Shown in pieces: positions 1 through 5,665 of a stretch of DNA of 6,371 bases. The notes beneath the pieces are model-generated. The model worked only from the letters and a program-made list of their open reading frames with translations, searched no databases and was not told the origin of the DNA. A program made the translations under genes and the position numbers. Every line of letters begins with the position of its first letter. The stretch's first letter is position 1. Source of the DNA: an uncultured Lachnospiraceae bacterium (GTDB lineage: Bacteria > Bacillota > Clostridia > Lachnospirales > Lachnospiraceae); contig CAJTJY010000008.1 in assembly GCA_910576975.1 (NCBI GenBank), positions 31,323 to 37,693 of the forward strand, read 5' to 3'.

Positions 1-26
1 ATTGATTCTTTCACTCTTTCCTCCAT
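1..26 (-). CDS. 5' end of a truncated gene, possibly a carrier protein
   Basis: A reading frame begins after the decarboxylase stop and leaves the window at position 1. From the ATG at 26 only eight full codons are visible (MEERVKES), then AT-, which gives Ile or Met. An AAGAAG stretch at 33-38 lies 6 nt upstream and is a one-mismatch Shine-Dalgarno. A second in-frame ATG at 47 would add MCKKKHG but has a poorer ribosome site. The frame stays open back to the decarboxylase stop. It lies 51 bp downstream of that gene on the same strand, so it is probably co-transcribed. A short acidic-basic start like this is common in acyl or peptidyl carrier proteins, and the two upstream enzymes would need such a partner. 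That identity is inferred from context. Eight residues cannot establish a family. Confidence 0.4.
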
Positions 27-77
27 TCCGTGCTTCTTTTTGCACATATAGGTAGCTTTTCTCTCTCTTGTTATTTT

Positions 78-1259
78 TTATATGCAGCTGTTAAATAGAT
101 CGGTGGATTGTAACTTTCGCACCTGCCTAAGTCCTTGATCCCTTGACCAAAAGAATACCCTGGGCAGATCCCGGCTTAAAAACAGGCTGATGCCTTCCAT
201 TACAGAGTACGCCCCCGTCCGCTGAAATACGAGTACATCCCCCTCCTGTGCATCTGTCAGAGGAAGCTGCTTGACAATCACATCGGCAGAAGTACAAAGG
301 GAACCGCAGATGGTCCATTCTTCTTTTTCCTGCCCTGTCTGCCCATTCCTGCAAATGTGCTCTATAAAAGGCTGTTTCATAGCCATCACCTGTCCATAAT
401 AATTCATGTGATGGATTCCGCCGTCGACAATGCCGTAAATCTGACCAGCAATCTCTTTTTTGTCTACAATGGATGTGAAAAAACTGCCGCAGTCAGCTGC
501 GAGAAATCTCCCCATCTCCAAAGTGACATGTCCTTGAAACTCCATTTTCTTTACATGTTCTGTAAACTCCGAAAGCAGCTCCTGCAACTGCTCTTGTTGC
601 TCTGACTGAAAGTATGGCACGCAAAATCCCGGACCATACTCCAATTCTTGCACCGAGGCTCCCAGCGCCGTCAATTCCTGAATCCATCCATCCAGCTTCT
701 GCAGCTCTTTTTTTATTTTACGCATGGTTTTCTGTGTCCCGGAATAATACTGTATCCCTAAAAGTTCCAGCGCCGGATCGTGACCCATGCCAGAAAAAAT
801 CTCTTTCACTTGCGCAAAATCCACGCCAAACTGATTGCCACTGCTGATGCGCACTAAGATCTTGAGCTTGTTTCCTGTCTCTGTTGCGCATTCTTTCAGC
901 AATTCTAACTGCCGTAAGGATTCTACCGTAAAAATGCCTTCGCCCTGGTATTGTGACACAATCCTAAAGATGTCTGCCCGCTCCTTATTGACGCCAGAGA
1001 TCACTAGCCGTTCCATTGGCAAGCGCTCCCGCTCGCAAATACGGAATTCTCCCGGAGAACACACCTCAAAACGCTCTACCATGGATTCCATTGGCGCCAC
1101 CAAAAATGGATTCGCTTTCATGGCATAACATAAATCAATATTCGCTTTCTGTAGTACGCCATGTATGATATTGATGCGATTCGAAAGTGCGTCAATGTCG
1201 AATACATAGGCAGGAGTTCCATAGTCCGCTATTAATTCTTCGATCGCCTCTGTTGTCAT
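78..1259 (-). CDS. PLP-dependent decarboxylase, DAPDC/ODC fold type III, probably acting on a carrier-bound amino acid
   Basis: This 393-residue protein has the length and motif order of fold type III decarboxylases (LysA, ODC, BtrK). Residues seen: the PLP lysine K48 in YAMKANP; RISSGNQFGVD near 137-147; a glycine-rich LEYGPGF at 206-212 for phosphate binding; E248 in LEMGR, the usual ligand of the pyridine nitrogen; C322 in CGSLCTSAD, matching the catalytic cysteine given by the partner subunit; and Y351 in TGAYS. All argue for an active homodimer. The histidine that normally stacks on PLP (HxGS motif) is replaced by Y172 in IQYYSGTQ, and the usual EPGR is EMGR, so this is not a standard LysA. 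The gene starts within the adenylation gene stop (ATGA overlap), implying coupled translation and shared function. By analogy with BtrK, it probably decarboxylates an aminoacyl thioester on a carrier protein. A free diaminopimelate or ornithine substrate is the alternative. The fold is certain and the substrate is inferred. Confidence 0.88.
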   Translation of the reverse strand: MTTEAIEELIADYGTPAYVFDIDALSNRINIIHGVLQKANIDLCYAMKANPFLVAPMESMVERFEVCSPGEFRICERERLPMERLVISGVNKERADIFRIVSQYQGEGIFTVESLRQLELLKECATETGNKLKILVRISSGNQFGVDFAQVKEIFSGMGHDPALELLGIQYYSGTQKTMRKIKKELQKLDGWIQELTALGASVQELEYGPGFCVPYFQSEQQEQLQELLSEFTEHVKKMEFQGHVTLEMGRFLAADCGSFFTSIVDKKEIAGQIYGIVDGGIHHMNYYGQVMAMKQPFIEHICRNGQTGQEKEEWTICGSLCTSADVIVKQLPLTDAQEGDVLVFQRTGAYSVMEGISLFLSRDLPRVFFWSRDQGLRQVRKLQSTDLFNSCI

Positions 1260-2797
1260 TTCTGTCCCTCCTGATACAATCTCTTTAAAGCCCCCCGGTC
1301 AATTTTACCATTTGGGGTTATGGGAAGATGTTCCTGGCGGCAAAATGCATTGGGAATCATAAACGCAGGGAGCTGCGTCCGCAACAGCTTGACAATCTCG
1401 CGCTTCTCAATCTCTCCTTCGTAGAATGCGACGATCTTCAAATCATGCTCGTCAAAAACACAGCAGACCCGGTGAACTTGCTCAAGCCGCTCCATCGCTG
1501 TCTCGATCTCTCCCAACTCAATGCGGTGTCCCATGTGTTTAATCTGAAAATCTTTTCGGGTGGCATAACATAATTCGCCCCGCTCATTATAATACCCCAA
1601 ATCCCCGGTTCTGTAAATCATTTCCATAAAATAAGGATTTAAAGGATTTTGAACAAATGCCTTTTGTGTCTGTTCTTTGTTATTGTAATATCCTAGGGAC
1701 AACGCCGTTCCGCCGACACAGATTTCCCCCCGCCGCCCTGACGTCTCTTTTTCCACCAGACGATCCTGTTCATCCAGAAGAAACACTTTCTCATTCGGAA
1801 ACGGTCCGCCGATGGGAATCACTTCCCCAGGCTCAAACTCCCGGTCAACCACAAAATAGGTACAATTGCAAGTAATTTCTGTAGGACCGTAAAGATTGAC
1901 ATACATTGCATCCGGCAGATACTGGCGCCAAATGTTCAAATGCCGCACTGGCATTGATTCGCCGCTGAACAGCACCTTGTTCACTTGTTTTGGCACCCGG
2001 TAAGTAAATCCTTTCAATTCGCTGAGGATGCACAGTGCAGACACTGCCCAGACCAGCGTGGTCACCTTGCGCTCGCAAAGATAATCCAAAAGCTGCACTG
2101 GAAAGGAAAAAAGCCGCCTGGGAAGCAGTTCCACTGTCGCCCCTGTCTTTAATCCACTGTAAATATCTTTCACCGATACGTCGAAGTCAAGCGGCGCCTG
2201 GTTTCCAATCACATCCTCGTGCGTAATTTGAAACTTGTCCGTAAAATAATTCATAAAATCAATCACCGACCGATGGCTGACGACCACCCCTTTGGGCACT
2301 CCGGTGGAACCCGAGGTAAAGATCCCATACAAGGGATCTGTGTCGCAGGCGCTGCATCGCAGCTGCCGCAATATATTCGAGGAAACTTCCTGCTGCTCCA
2401 ACTCCTGCAATTGCATCATCGAAAATCCCTCTTCAGGTTTTCCTGCATGTTCCAAAATCTCCAACGATTTGCCATCTTGGATATTAGTGATCGCCAAGGG
2501 CTGCTCCAAAGCCGCAAGAATCTGCGCAATCCTCTGCACTGGCTGCTTGATGTCTAACATGACATAAAAACAGCCTGCAGAAACAATCCCCATAAATGCC
2601 GCAATTGCGTCTACGCTCTTTTCCATCCAGACTGCAACAGGAGCGCCTGGCTTCTTTCTGGCTGCAAGCGCGCTTCCTATTCTCTCTGCCCGCTGTTTTA
2701 ACTGCTGCCAAGTACAAGCTTCTTTCTGATCTGCAAAAGCAATTTTATTTGGAAATTTTTCTGCTGACTGTTCTAAATACTGTAAAACATTTGTCAT
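1256..2797 (-). CDS. Stand-alone amino-acid adenylation enzyme (DltA/NRPS A-domain type)
   Basis: The enzyme activates an amino acid as aminoacyl-AMP and should transfer it to the phosphopantetheine thiol of a carrier protein in the cytoplasm. At 513 residues it is close to DltA. Core motifs in order: TSGSTGVPKG at 161-170 (A3, ATP phosphate loop); FDVSV at 205-209 (A4) with D206 aligning to the aspartate that holds the substrate amino group in GrsA; FSGE at 277-280; NLYGPTE at 301-307 (A5); GEICVGG at 358-363 region (A6); YRTGDLG at 395-401 (A7); a KHMGHRIELGEIE hinge region at 420-432 (A8); and PNGKIDR at 495-501 (A10) with catalytic K498. The protein ends just after A10, with no carrier or condensation domain. 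D206 points to an amino acid rather than a fatty or aryl acid. The start is fixed by an in-frame TAG 15 nt upstream, although the Shine-Dalgarno is weak. No dltB, dltC or dltD is visible, and the coupled decarboxylase argues against a plain D-alanylation role. Confidence 0.88.
   Translation of the reverse strand: MTNVLQYLEQSAEKFPNKIAFADQKEACTWQQLKQRAERIGSALAARKKPGAPVAVWMEKSVDAIAAFMGIVSAGCFYVMLDIKQPVQRIAQILAALEQPLAITNIQDGKSLEILEHAGKPEEGFSMMQLQELEQQEVSSNILRQLRCSACDTDPLYGIFTSGSTGVPKGVVVSHRSVIDFMNYFTDKFQITHEDVIGNQAPLDFDVSVKDIYSGLKTGATVELLPRRLFSFPVQLLDYLCERKVTTLVWAVSALCILSELKGFTYRVPKQVNKVLFSGESMPVRHLNIWRQYLPDAMYVNLYGPTEITCNCTYFVVDREFEPGEVIPIGGPFPNEKVFLLDEQDRLVEKETSGRRGEICVGGTALSLGYYNNKEQTQKAFVQNPLNPYFMEMIYRTGDLGYYNERGELCYATRKDFQIKHMGHRIELGEIETAMERLEQVHRVCCVFDEHDLKIVAFYEGEIEKREIVKLLRTQLPAFMIPNAFCRQEHLPITPNGKIDRGALKRLYQEGQK
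1267..1272 (-). promoter_or_regulatory. Shine-Dalgarno site of the decarboxylase gene
   Basis: AGGAGG lies inside the last codons of the adenylation gene, 7 nt before the decarboxylase ATG. It supports the start at 1259 and suggests efficient re-initiation after the upstream gene. Confidence 0.8.
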
Positions 2798-2821
2798 AAC
2801 TTTATTACCATTCTATCCTTT

Positions 2822-2848
2822 GCCCTTCCATAACTTATGGTTTTGGGC
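2822..2848 (-). other. Small imperfect hairpin in the gap before the adenylation gene
   Basis: On the minus strand GCCC and GGGC form an outer stem. After a small unequal internal loop, CCATA and TATGG form an inner stem closed by AGT. It fills most of the 53-bp gap between the coiled-coil gene and the adenylation gene. No run of T follows on either strand, so it is not a classical intrinsic terminator. It could be an RNA processing or stability element, or it could limit translation of the adenylation gene, whose Shine-Dalgarno is poor. Chance is also possible. Confidence 0.3.
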
Positions 2849-2850
2849 TG

Positions 2851-3501
2851 TTATGCTGAAAACTGTTTCTTTAAGTTATCGTAGATCCTATTAATAATCT
2901 GCAAGGTCCTGGTATCTCCCGCCAGATTATCAGGATGAAATATTTTTATAAGTTCCCTATAGCGTTTCTTCATTTCCAATTCACTTTGCACGCCAGAAAA
3001 GAAAATCTCCGCCTCTGCCAGATATTCGGCAGAAGACCCGCTACGGCTGCCCATCGACCGGTTCAGCTCTCGTTTCTTGTTCTTTTCAATCTCTTCTCTT
3101 TCTTCTGCAAGCCTGCGAAGTTCTTGCTCCAATATTTTCCACTTTGTTTGAAATAGCAGTGATTCTTTTGAGAGACGTTTCTCCTCAAGATCCTTTTTCA
3201 AGTAAAACTCCTGCCGTTCCCGTTCAAACCTGCGCCTGTCCTCGGTAATTTCCTGCAGGAACTCACGCCTGCTCCTAGCAATTTCCTCTCTGAGCCGGAT
3301 TCTCTCTTCTGCCATCTCCTGCTGAAATTTTCGTCTCTCCTCTGCAATGATCTTCTGCTCTTCCCAACGCATCCTATGCAGCTTTTGTTGTTCTTTCCAC
3401 TGCAGCTTCTCTCGTGCCGTCTCCTCTTCGGGTTTCTGAGGTATTGTCTCCTCTTCGGGCTCCTGAAGTGCCGCCTCCGCCCGCATTTTTGGCTGCTCCA
3501 T
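2851..3501 (-). CDS. Coiled-coil protein with C-terminal J-domain-like segment
   Basis: The protein has 216 residues and no signal peptide or membrane segment, so it is probably cytoplasmic. Residues 1-30 are acidic and contain PEEET twice. Residues about 30-145 are almost only E, R, K and Q with spaced F, L, I and M, a long charged helix with an 11-residue period. Residues 147-157 are a Ser/Gly-rich linker. Residues about 160-213 resemble a J domain: AEIFFSGV as helix I, KKRYRELIKIFHPD as helix II ending in the HPD motif (189-191), and IINRIYDNLKK as helix III. In DnaJ-type co-chaperones HPD stimulates the ATPase of Hsp70. This would therefore be a J-protein with the domain at the C-terminus and a rod-like N-terminus for binding a client or for spacing. 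The start at 3501 has a perfect AAGGAGG 7 nt upstream. It is the first gene after the promoter candidate and lies 53 bp before the adenylation gene. A functional link to those enzymes is not evident. Confidence 0.75.
   Translation of the reverse strand: MEQPKMRAEAALQEPEEETIPQKPEEETAREKLQWKEQQKLHRMRWEEQKIIAEERRKFQQEMAEERIRLREEIARSRREFLQEITEDRRRFERERQEFYLKKDLEEKRLSKESLLFQTKWKILEQELRRLAEEREEIEKNKKRELNRSMGSRSGSSAEYLAEAEIFFSGVQSELEMKKRYRELIKIFHPDNLAGDTRTLQIINRIYDNLKKQFSA
3214..3345 (-). repeat. Four 11-residue (hendecad) coiled-coil repeats within the J-like protein
   Basis: Residues 53-96 divide into four units without gaps: AEERRKFQQEM, AEERIRLREEI, ARSRREFLQEI and TEDRRRFERER. Arg at unit position 4, Phe or Leu at 7, Glu at 10 and (in three of four) Met or Ile at 11 recur, with A/T opening each unit. 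An 11-residue period fits a nearly straight or slightly right-handed helical rod rather than a classical heptad coil. The repeat is clear in protein but diverged in DNA. Confidence 0.65.
3419..3459 (-). repeat. Short in-frame tandem repeat coding for PEEET twice
   Basis: The 14-base string GTCTCCTCTTCGGG (plus strand) occurs exactly at 3419-3432 and 3446-3459, a 27-base (nine-codon) period. It encodes the two PEEET copies at residues 15-19 and 24-28 of the coiled-coil protein. It looks like a recent small tandem duplication in an acidic, probably disordered tail. Confidence 0.6.
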
Positions 3502-3508
3502 TCCCCTG

Positions 3509-3515
3509 CCTCCTT
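3509..3515 (-). promoter_or_regulatory. Shine-Dalgarno site of the coiled-coil/J-like gene
   Basis: A perfect AAGGAGG lies 7 nt before the ATG at 3501. It fixes the start and predicts strong translation. Confidence 0.8.
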
Positions 3516-3544
3516 CGTAACAATCCTGACACCGACAAATCCAT

Positions 3545-3596
3545 GCTGATATAGGAAGACAGGCTGGTTCTATTTCCCAGTCTTTCCCATATCAGC
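3545..3596 (-). promoter_or_regulatory. Large imperfect inverted repeat at the 5' end of the predicted transcript
   Basis: The outer arms GCTGATAT (3545-3552) and ATATCAGC (3589-3596) are perfectly complementary over 8 bp. The stem can continue inward with a mismatch, two G-C pairs, a bulged base, AAGAC pairing with GTCTT, another mismatch and two more G-C pairs, leaving a loop of about 12 nt. It begins near the expected transcription start and ends 43 nt before the coiled-coil gene. No T-run follows, so a simple intrinsic terminator is unlikely. It could be a protective 5' stem-loop, an RNA regulatory element, or a spaced DNA operator. I do not recognise a known riboswitch. Confidence 0.5.
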
Positions 3597-3600
3597 TCTC

Positions 3601-3629
3601 ATTCTACAATAAATTATGGAAAATAGCAA
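3601..3629 (-). promoter_or_regulatory. Sigma-A-type promoter candidate for the coiled-coil/adenylation/decarboxylase genes
   Basis: On the minus strand TTGCTA (-35, 4 of 6 to consensus, at 3624-3629) and TAGAAT (-10, 5 of 6, at 3601-3606) are separated by exactly 17 bp of AT-rich DNA. Transcription should start near 3594, giving a leader of about 90 nt. It lies just past the transglutaminase gene stop (3636), where a new transcription unit would be expected. Confidence 0.6.
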
Positions 3630-3635
3630 CGGAAC

Positions 3636-5642
3636 TCAGCGAAAATTTATGATTTTCACTTTGCTGTAAGCTCCTGGAATCCTCTTTTTCTGGAAAGCTT
3701 TATAAGCACGGAGTCGAAAACTATATTTTTTGCCCTTTTTCATCCCTGACTTCACAAAAGATGTCGTATTTCCCTTGGCAATCGTCTTTATTTTCTGATA
3801 ACTCCCTTTCTCTGTCTTCATAAAAATTTCATAACCGCTGGCGCCTGAAACCCTTTTCCAAACCAGCTTCACCTTGTTGCTTCCACTTTTCTTCACAGAT
3901 TGCAGCGTTGCCGCTGCTGGAGCGGTAGCAGCATGAACGGTTCCTGTCCCAGCAGCATATACTTTCGTCCCATTAACCAGGCGGTATGGGGTTACGCGCA
4001 GCATATACTCCGTTGCAGGCTTTAACCCGCCATAAGAACGGATATTGCCGGTCACATACTTGGTGGAAATCACCTGATTCCCTTTATAAAATACCAGGCG
4101 GTAACTGACATTATTTTCCCGTTTCCAGGTAAAAGTCAAAGAGCCCGCCAAATTCTTTGTAACTTTCAACCCAGTCACATTCCCTGGTCTTGCAGGCTTT
4201 AACATCGGGATCTCTTCTGTATAGCTTTCCCCACAGAAAATGCAGATATACGTCTTTATTCCTTTCTCAGTCTCCGTAGCCGCTTTGGTAATCTTTGACT
4301 GGTACTGATGACCAGGACAAATATTCAGCTCTGGAAGAGCGTAAGTAAAAACCTGCTGCTTTGCCACAAGCTGTGGCGTATTCTGAAGCGCATAGCACAG
4401 ATTTTTCCCCTGAACTGCAAAGCCAAATATCAATTGCCCTGGAGCTTTCGCAGGCTCATACGCTTCCGTAATGGTTCCGTCTGGCTTCAGACGCCAAATC
4501 TTATCCTTATCATTAAAATAAATCTTTCCATCGGCTTTAGACAAAAACATGAAGCTCGAAGTAAATATGGAATTGCCCCCATCAACATTCCAGGCGTCCA
4601 CAGCGTAAACTTTCTCGATTCCTCCAGCCAAAAGCTCCGCCCGCTTTACCAGTTCCACTTTAAAATCCTCGTACAAAGAGTAATACCATTCTCCCTGATA
4701 AGGACAGATCGCAGAGGTGATTCCTGACCAGTAAAAATCGTCATAAAGCATCGAATCCGCCTTGCGCTCAGTGCTCCAGCCCTGGTGTCCATGGTCGGCA
4801 TCCGAGATTGCCTGATCACTAAGTAAAAAATAATTATGTCCTACTCTTCCAATACAATCCCGGACTGGGTCATCCCAGGTATTATCCACATGATACCATT
4901 TTCCTTCTATTTCGATGAGATTCCAGGCATGGTTCATGGACGGGCTGCTGACCATCTCACAGGAAATTCCAAGTTTATCTTTCATGATATAACAGTAAGC
5001 GTTTCCATATCCGTCACACACTGCCATCTTGTTCACGAGCGCCCCATATGCCGTATGAGAAACCTGCGGCAGGCTGCCATTATTCAGCCTGTCATAGTCA
5101 TACTCGCAATTCTGTATCAGATAATCATGCACTGCCAGAGCTTTCTCCAAATCACTCATAGAAGCTTCTGTCTGTGCCACCGCCCGGCTTGCCGCCGCTT
5201 CAAGCTGCAGCTTTTGCTGTTCCACTTCATTCTTGGTGCCAAGATATTTCACATTATAAGAAAAGATCAAATTCGTCGCAGGACTATAGGAATAGCTGAC
5301 ATTGCGCTCCACATAAAACAGACCGGAATGGCTGTTTAAAATCTGGAAGAAAACAGCAAACGCCTCTTCTCTTGTTACTTTATATGCAGAAACATCGATC
5401 TCTTCTTGAAATTGTTCCAAAGCATCGACAATATAACTCTCTAAATCCATACCTGCGGCCCGTGCGCTCTGATCTTTTTGCAAAGGATAACGCACTTTGG
5501 GCTGCTGGTAATAATCTGAATCATAGCGGTTTTCTTCCGTCAATATCATGGTTTCTGTCTCAATCTCTCCTGCAGCCTGTGCCTTTACATTGCTCAGGCA
5601 CAAGAACAGCAGAAGGAATATCCATGAATATCTTTTTTTCAT
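3636..5642 (-). CDS. Secreted transglutaminase-like protein with Cys/His motif and two fibronectin type III-like domains
   Basis: I prefer the ATG at 5642 (668 residues). It begins MKKRYSWIFLLLFLC, a typical Sec signal peptide with cleavage likely after AQA (residue 23), and has AGGAGG 12 nt upstream. The ATGs at 5651 and 5669 are in frame but placed 3 nt after, or upstream of, that ribosome site. The one at 5669 would overlap the previous gene by 4 bp. After a region of unknown fold (25-160), a transglutaminase-like domain spans about 162-258, with C209 in AVCDGYG, H238 in NHAWN and D253 in VDNTWDD as an intact papain-like triad. Residues about 305-435 have Trp/Tyr-rich repeats (EWYYSLY, GKIYFNDKDKIWRL) like short propeller blades. 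Then come C442-x2-H445-x21-C467-x2-C470, possibly metal-binding, and two FN3-like domains at about 483-575 and 576-665. There is no LPXTG or membrane anchor, but the tail is Lys-rich. It probably acts at the cell surface as a peptidase or cross-linking enzyme; the substrate is unknown. Confidence 0.85.
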   Translation of the reverse strand: MKKRYSWIFLLLFLCLSNVKAQAAGEIETETMILTEENRYDSDYYQQPKVRYPLQKDQSARAAGMDLESYIVDALEQFQEEIDVSAYKVTREEAFAVFFQILNSHSGLFYVERNVSYSYSPATNLIFSYNVKYLGTKNEVEQQKLQLEAAASRAVAQTEASMSDLEKALAVHDYLIQNCEYDYDRLNNGSLPQVSHTAYGALVNKMAVCDGYGNAYCYIMKDKLGISCEMVSSPSMNHAWNLIEIEGKWYHVDNTWDDPVRDCIGRVGHNYFLLSDQAISDADHGHQGWSTERKADSMLYDDFYWSGITSAICPYQGEWYYSLYEDFKVELVKRAELLAGGIEKVYAVDAWNVDGGNSIFTSSFMFLSKADGKIYFNDKDKIWRLKPDGTITEAYEPAKAPGQLIFGFAVQGKNLCYALQNTPQLVAKQQVFTYALPELNICPGHQYQSKITKAATETEKGIKTYICIFCGESYTEEIPMLKPARPGNVTGLKVTKNLAGSLTFTWKRENNVSYRLVFYKGNQVISTKYVTGNIRSYGGLKPATEYMLRVTPYRLVNGTKVYAAGTGTVHAATAPAAATLQSVKKSGSNKVKLVWKRVSGASGYEIFMKTEKGSYQKIKTIAKGNTTSFVKSGMKKGKKYSFRLRAYKAFQKKRIPGAYSKVKIINFR

Positions 5643-5654
5643 TACTATCATCTG

Positions 5655-5660
5655 CCTCCT
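5655..5660 (-). promoter_or_regulatory. Shine-Dalgarno site that decides the transglutaminase gene start
   Basis: AGGAGG lies between the previous gene's stop (5666) and the ATG at 5642, 12 nt from that ATG and only 3 nt from the ATG at 5651. It argues against the ATG at 5669, which lies upstream of it and has no good site of its own. Confidence 0.6.
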
Positions 5661-5665
5661 ACTTG

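Noticed and set aside
835..1128. Plus-strand frame of 97 codons opposite the decarboxylase
   Set aside because: It is opposite the PLP-lysine region of a clear enzyme and its product has no family features.
78..1259. LysA, diaminopimelate decarboxylase of lysine synthesis
   Set aside because: The PLP-stacking His is Tyr, EPGR is EMGR, and the neighbour is an adenylation enzyme rather than lysine genes.
1256..2797. DltA, D-alanine loading for teichoic acid
   Set aside because: Fold and some motifs are DltA-like, but no dltB, dltC or dltD is visible, the pocket differs (K210, S278), and a decarboxylase is translationally coupled to it. The symbol is not justified.
3545..3596. Intrinsic terminator of the transglutaminase gene
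   Set aside because: The stem is long and imperfect with no T-run after it on the minus strand, and it lies downstream of a promoter candidate. Termination by another mechanism cannot be excluded.
4836..5339. Plus-strand frame of 167 codons opposite the transglutaminase domain
   Set aside because: It lies wholly opposite a gene with a signal peptide and an intact catalytic triad, and its product shows no recognisable domain. It is a shadow, like the plus-strand frames at 4308-4727 and 5372-5791.
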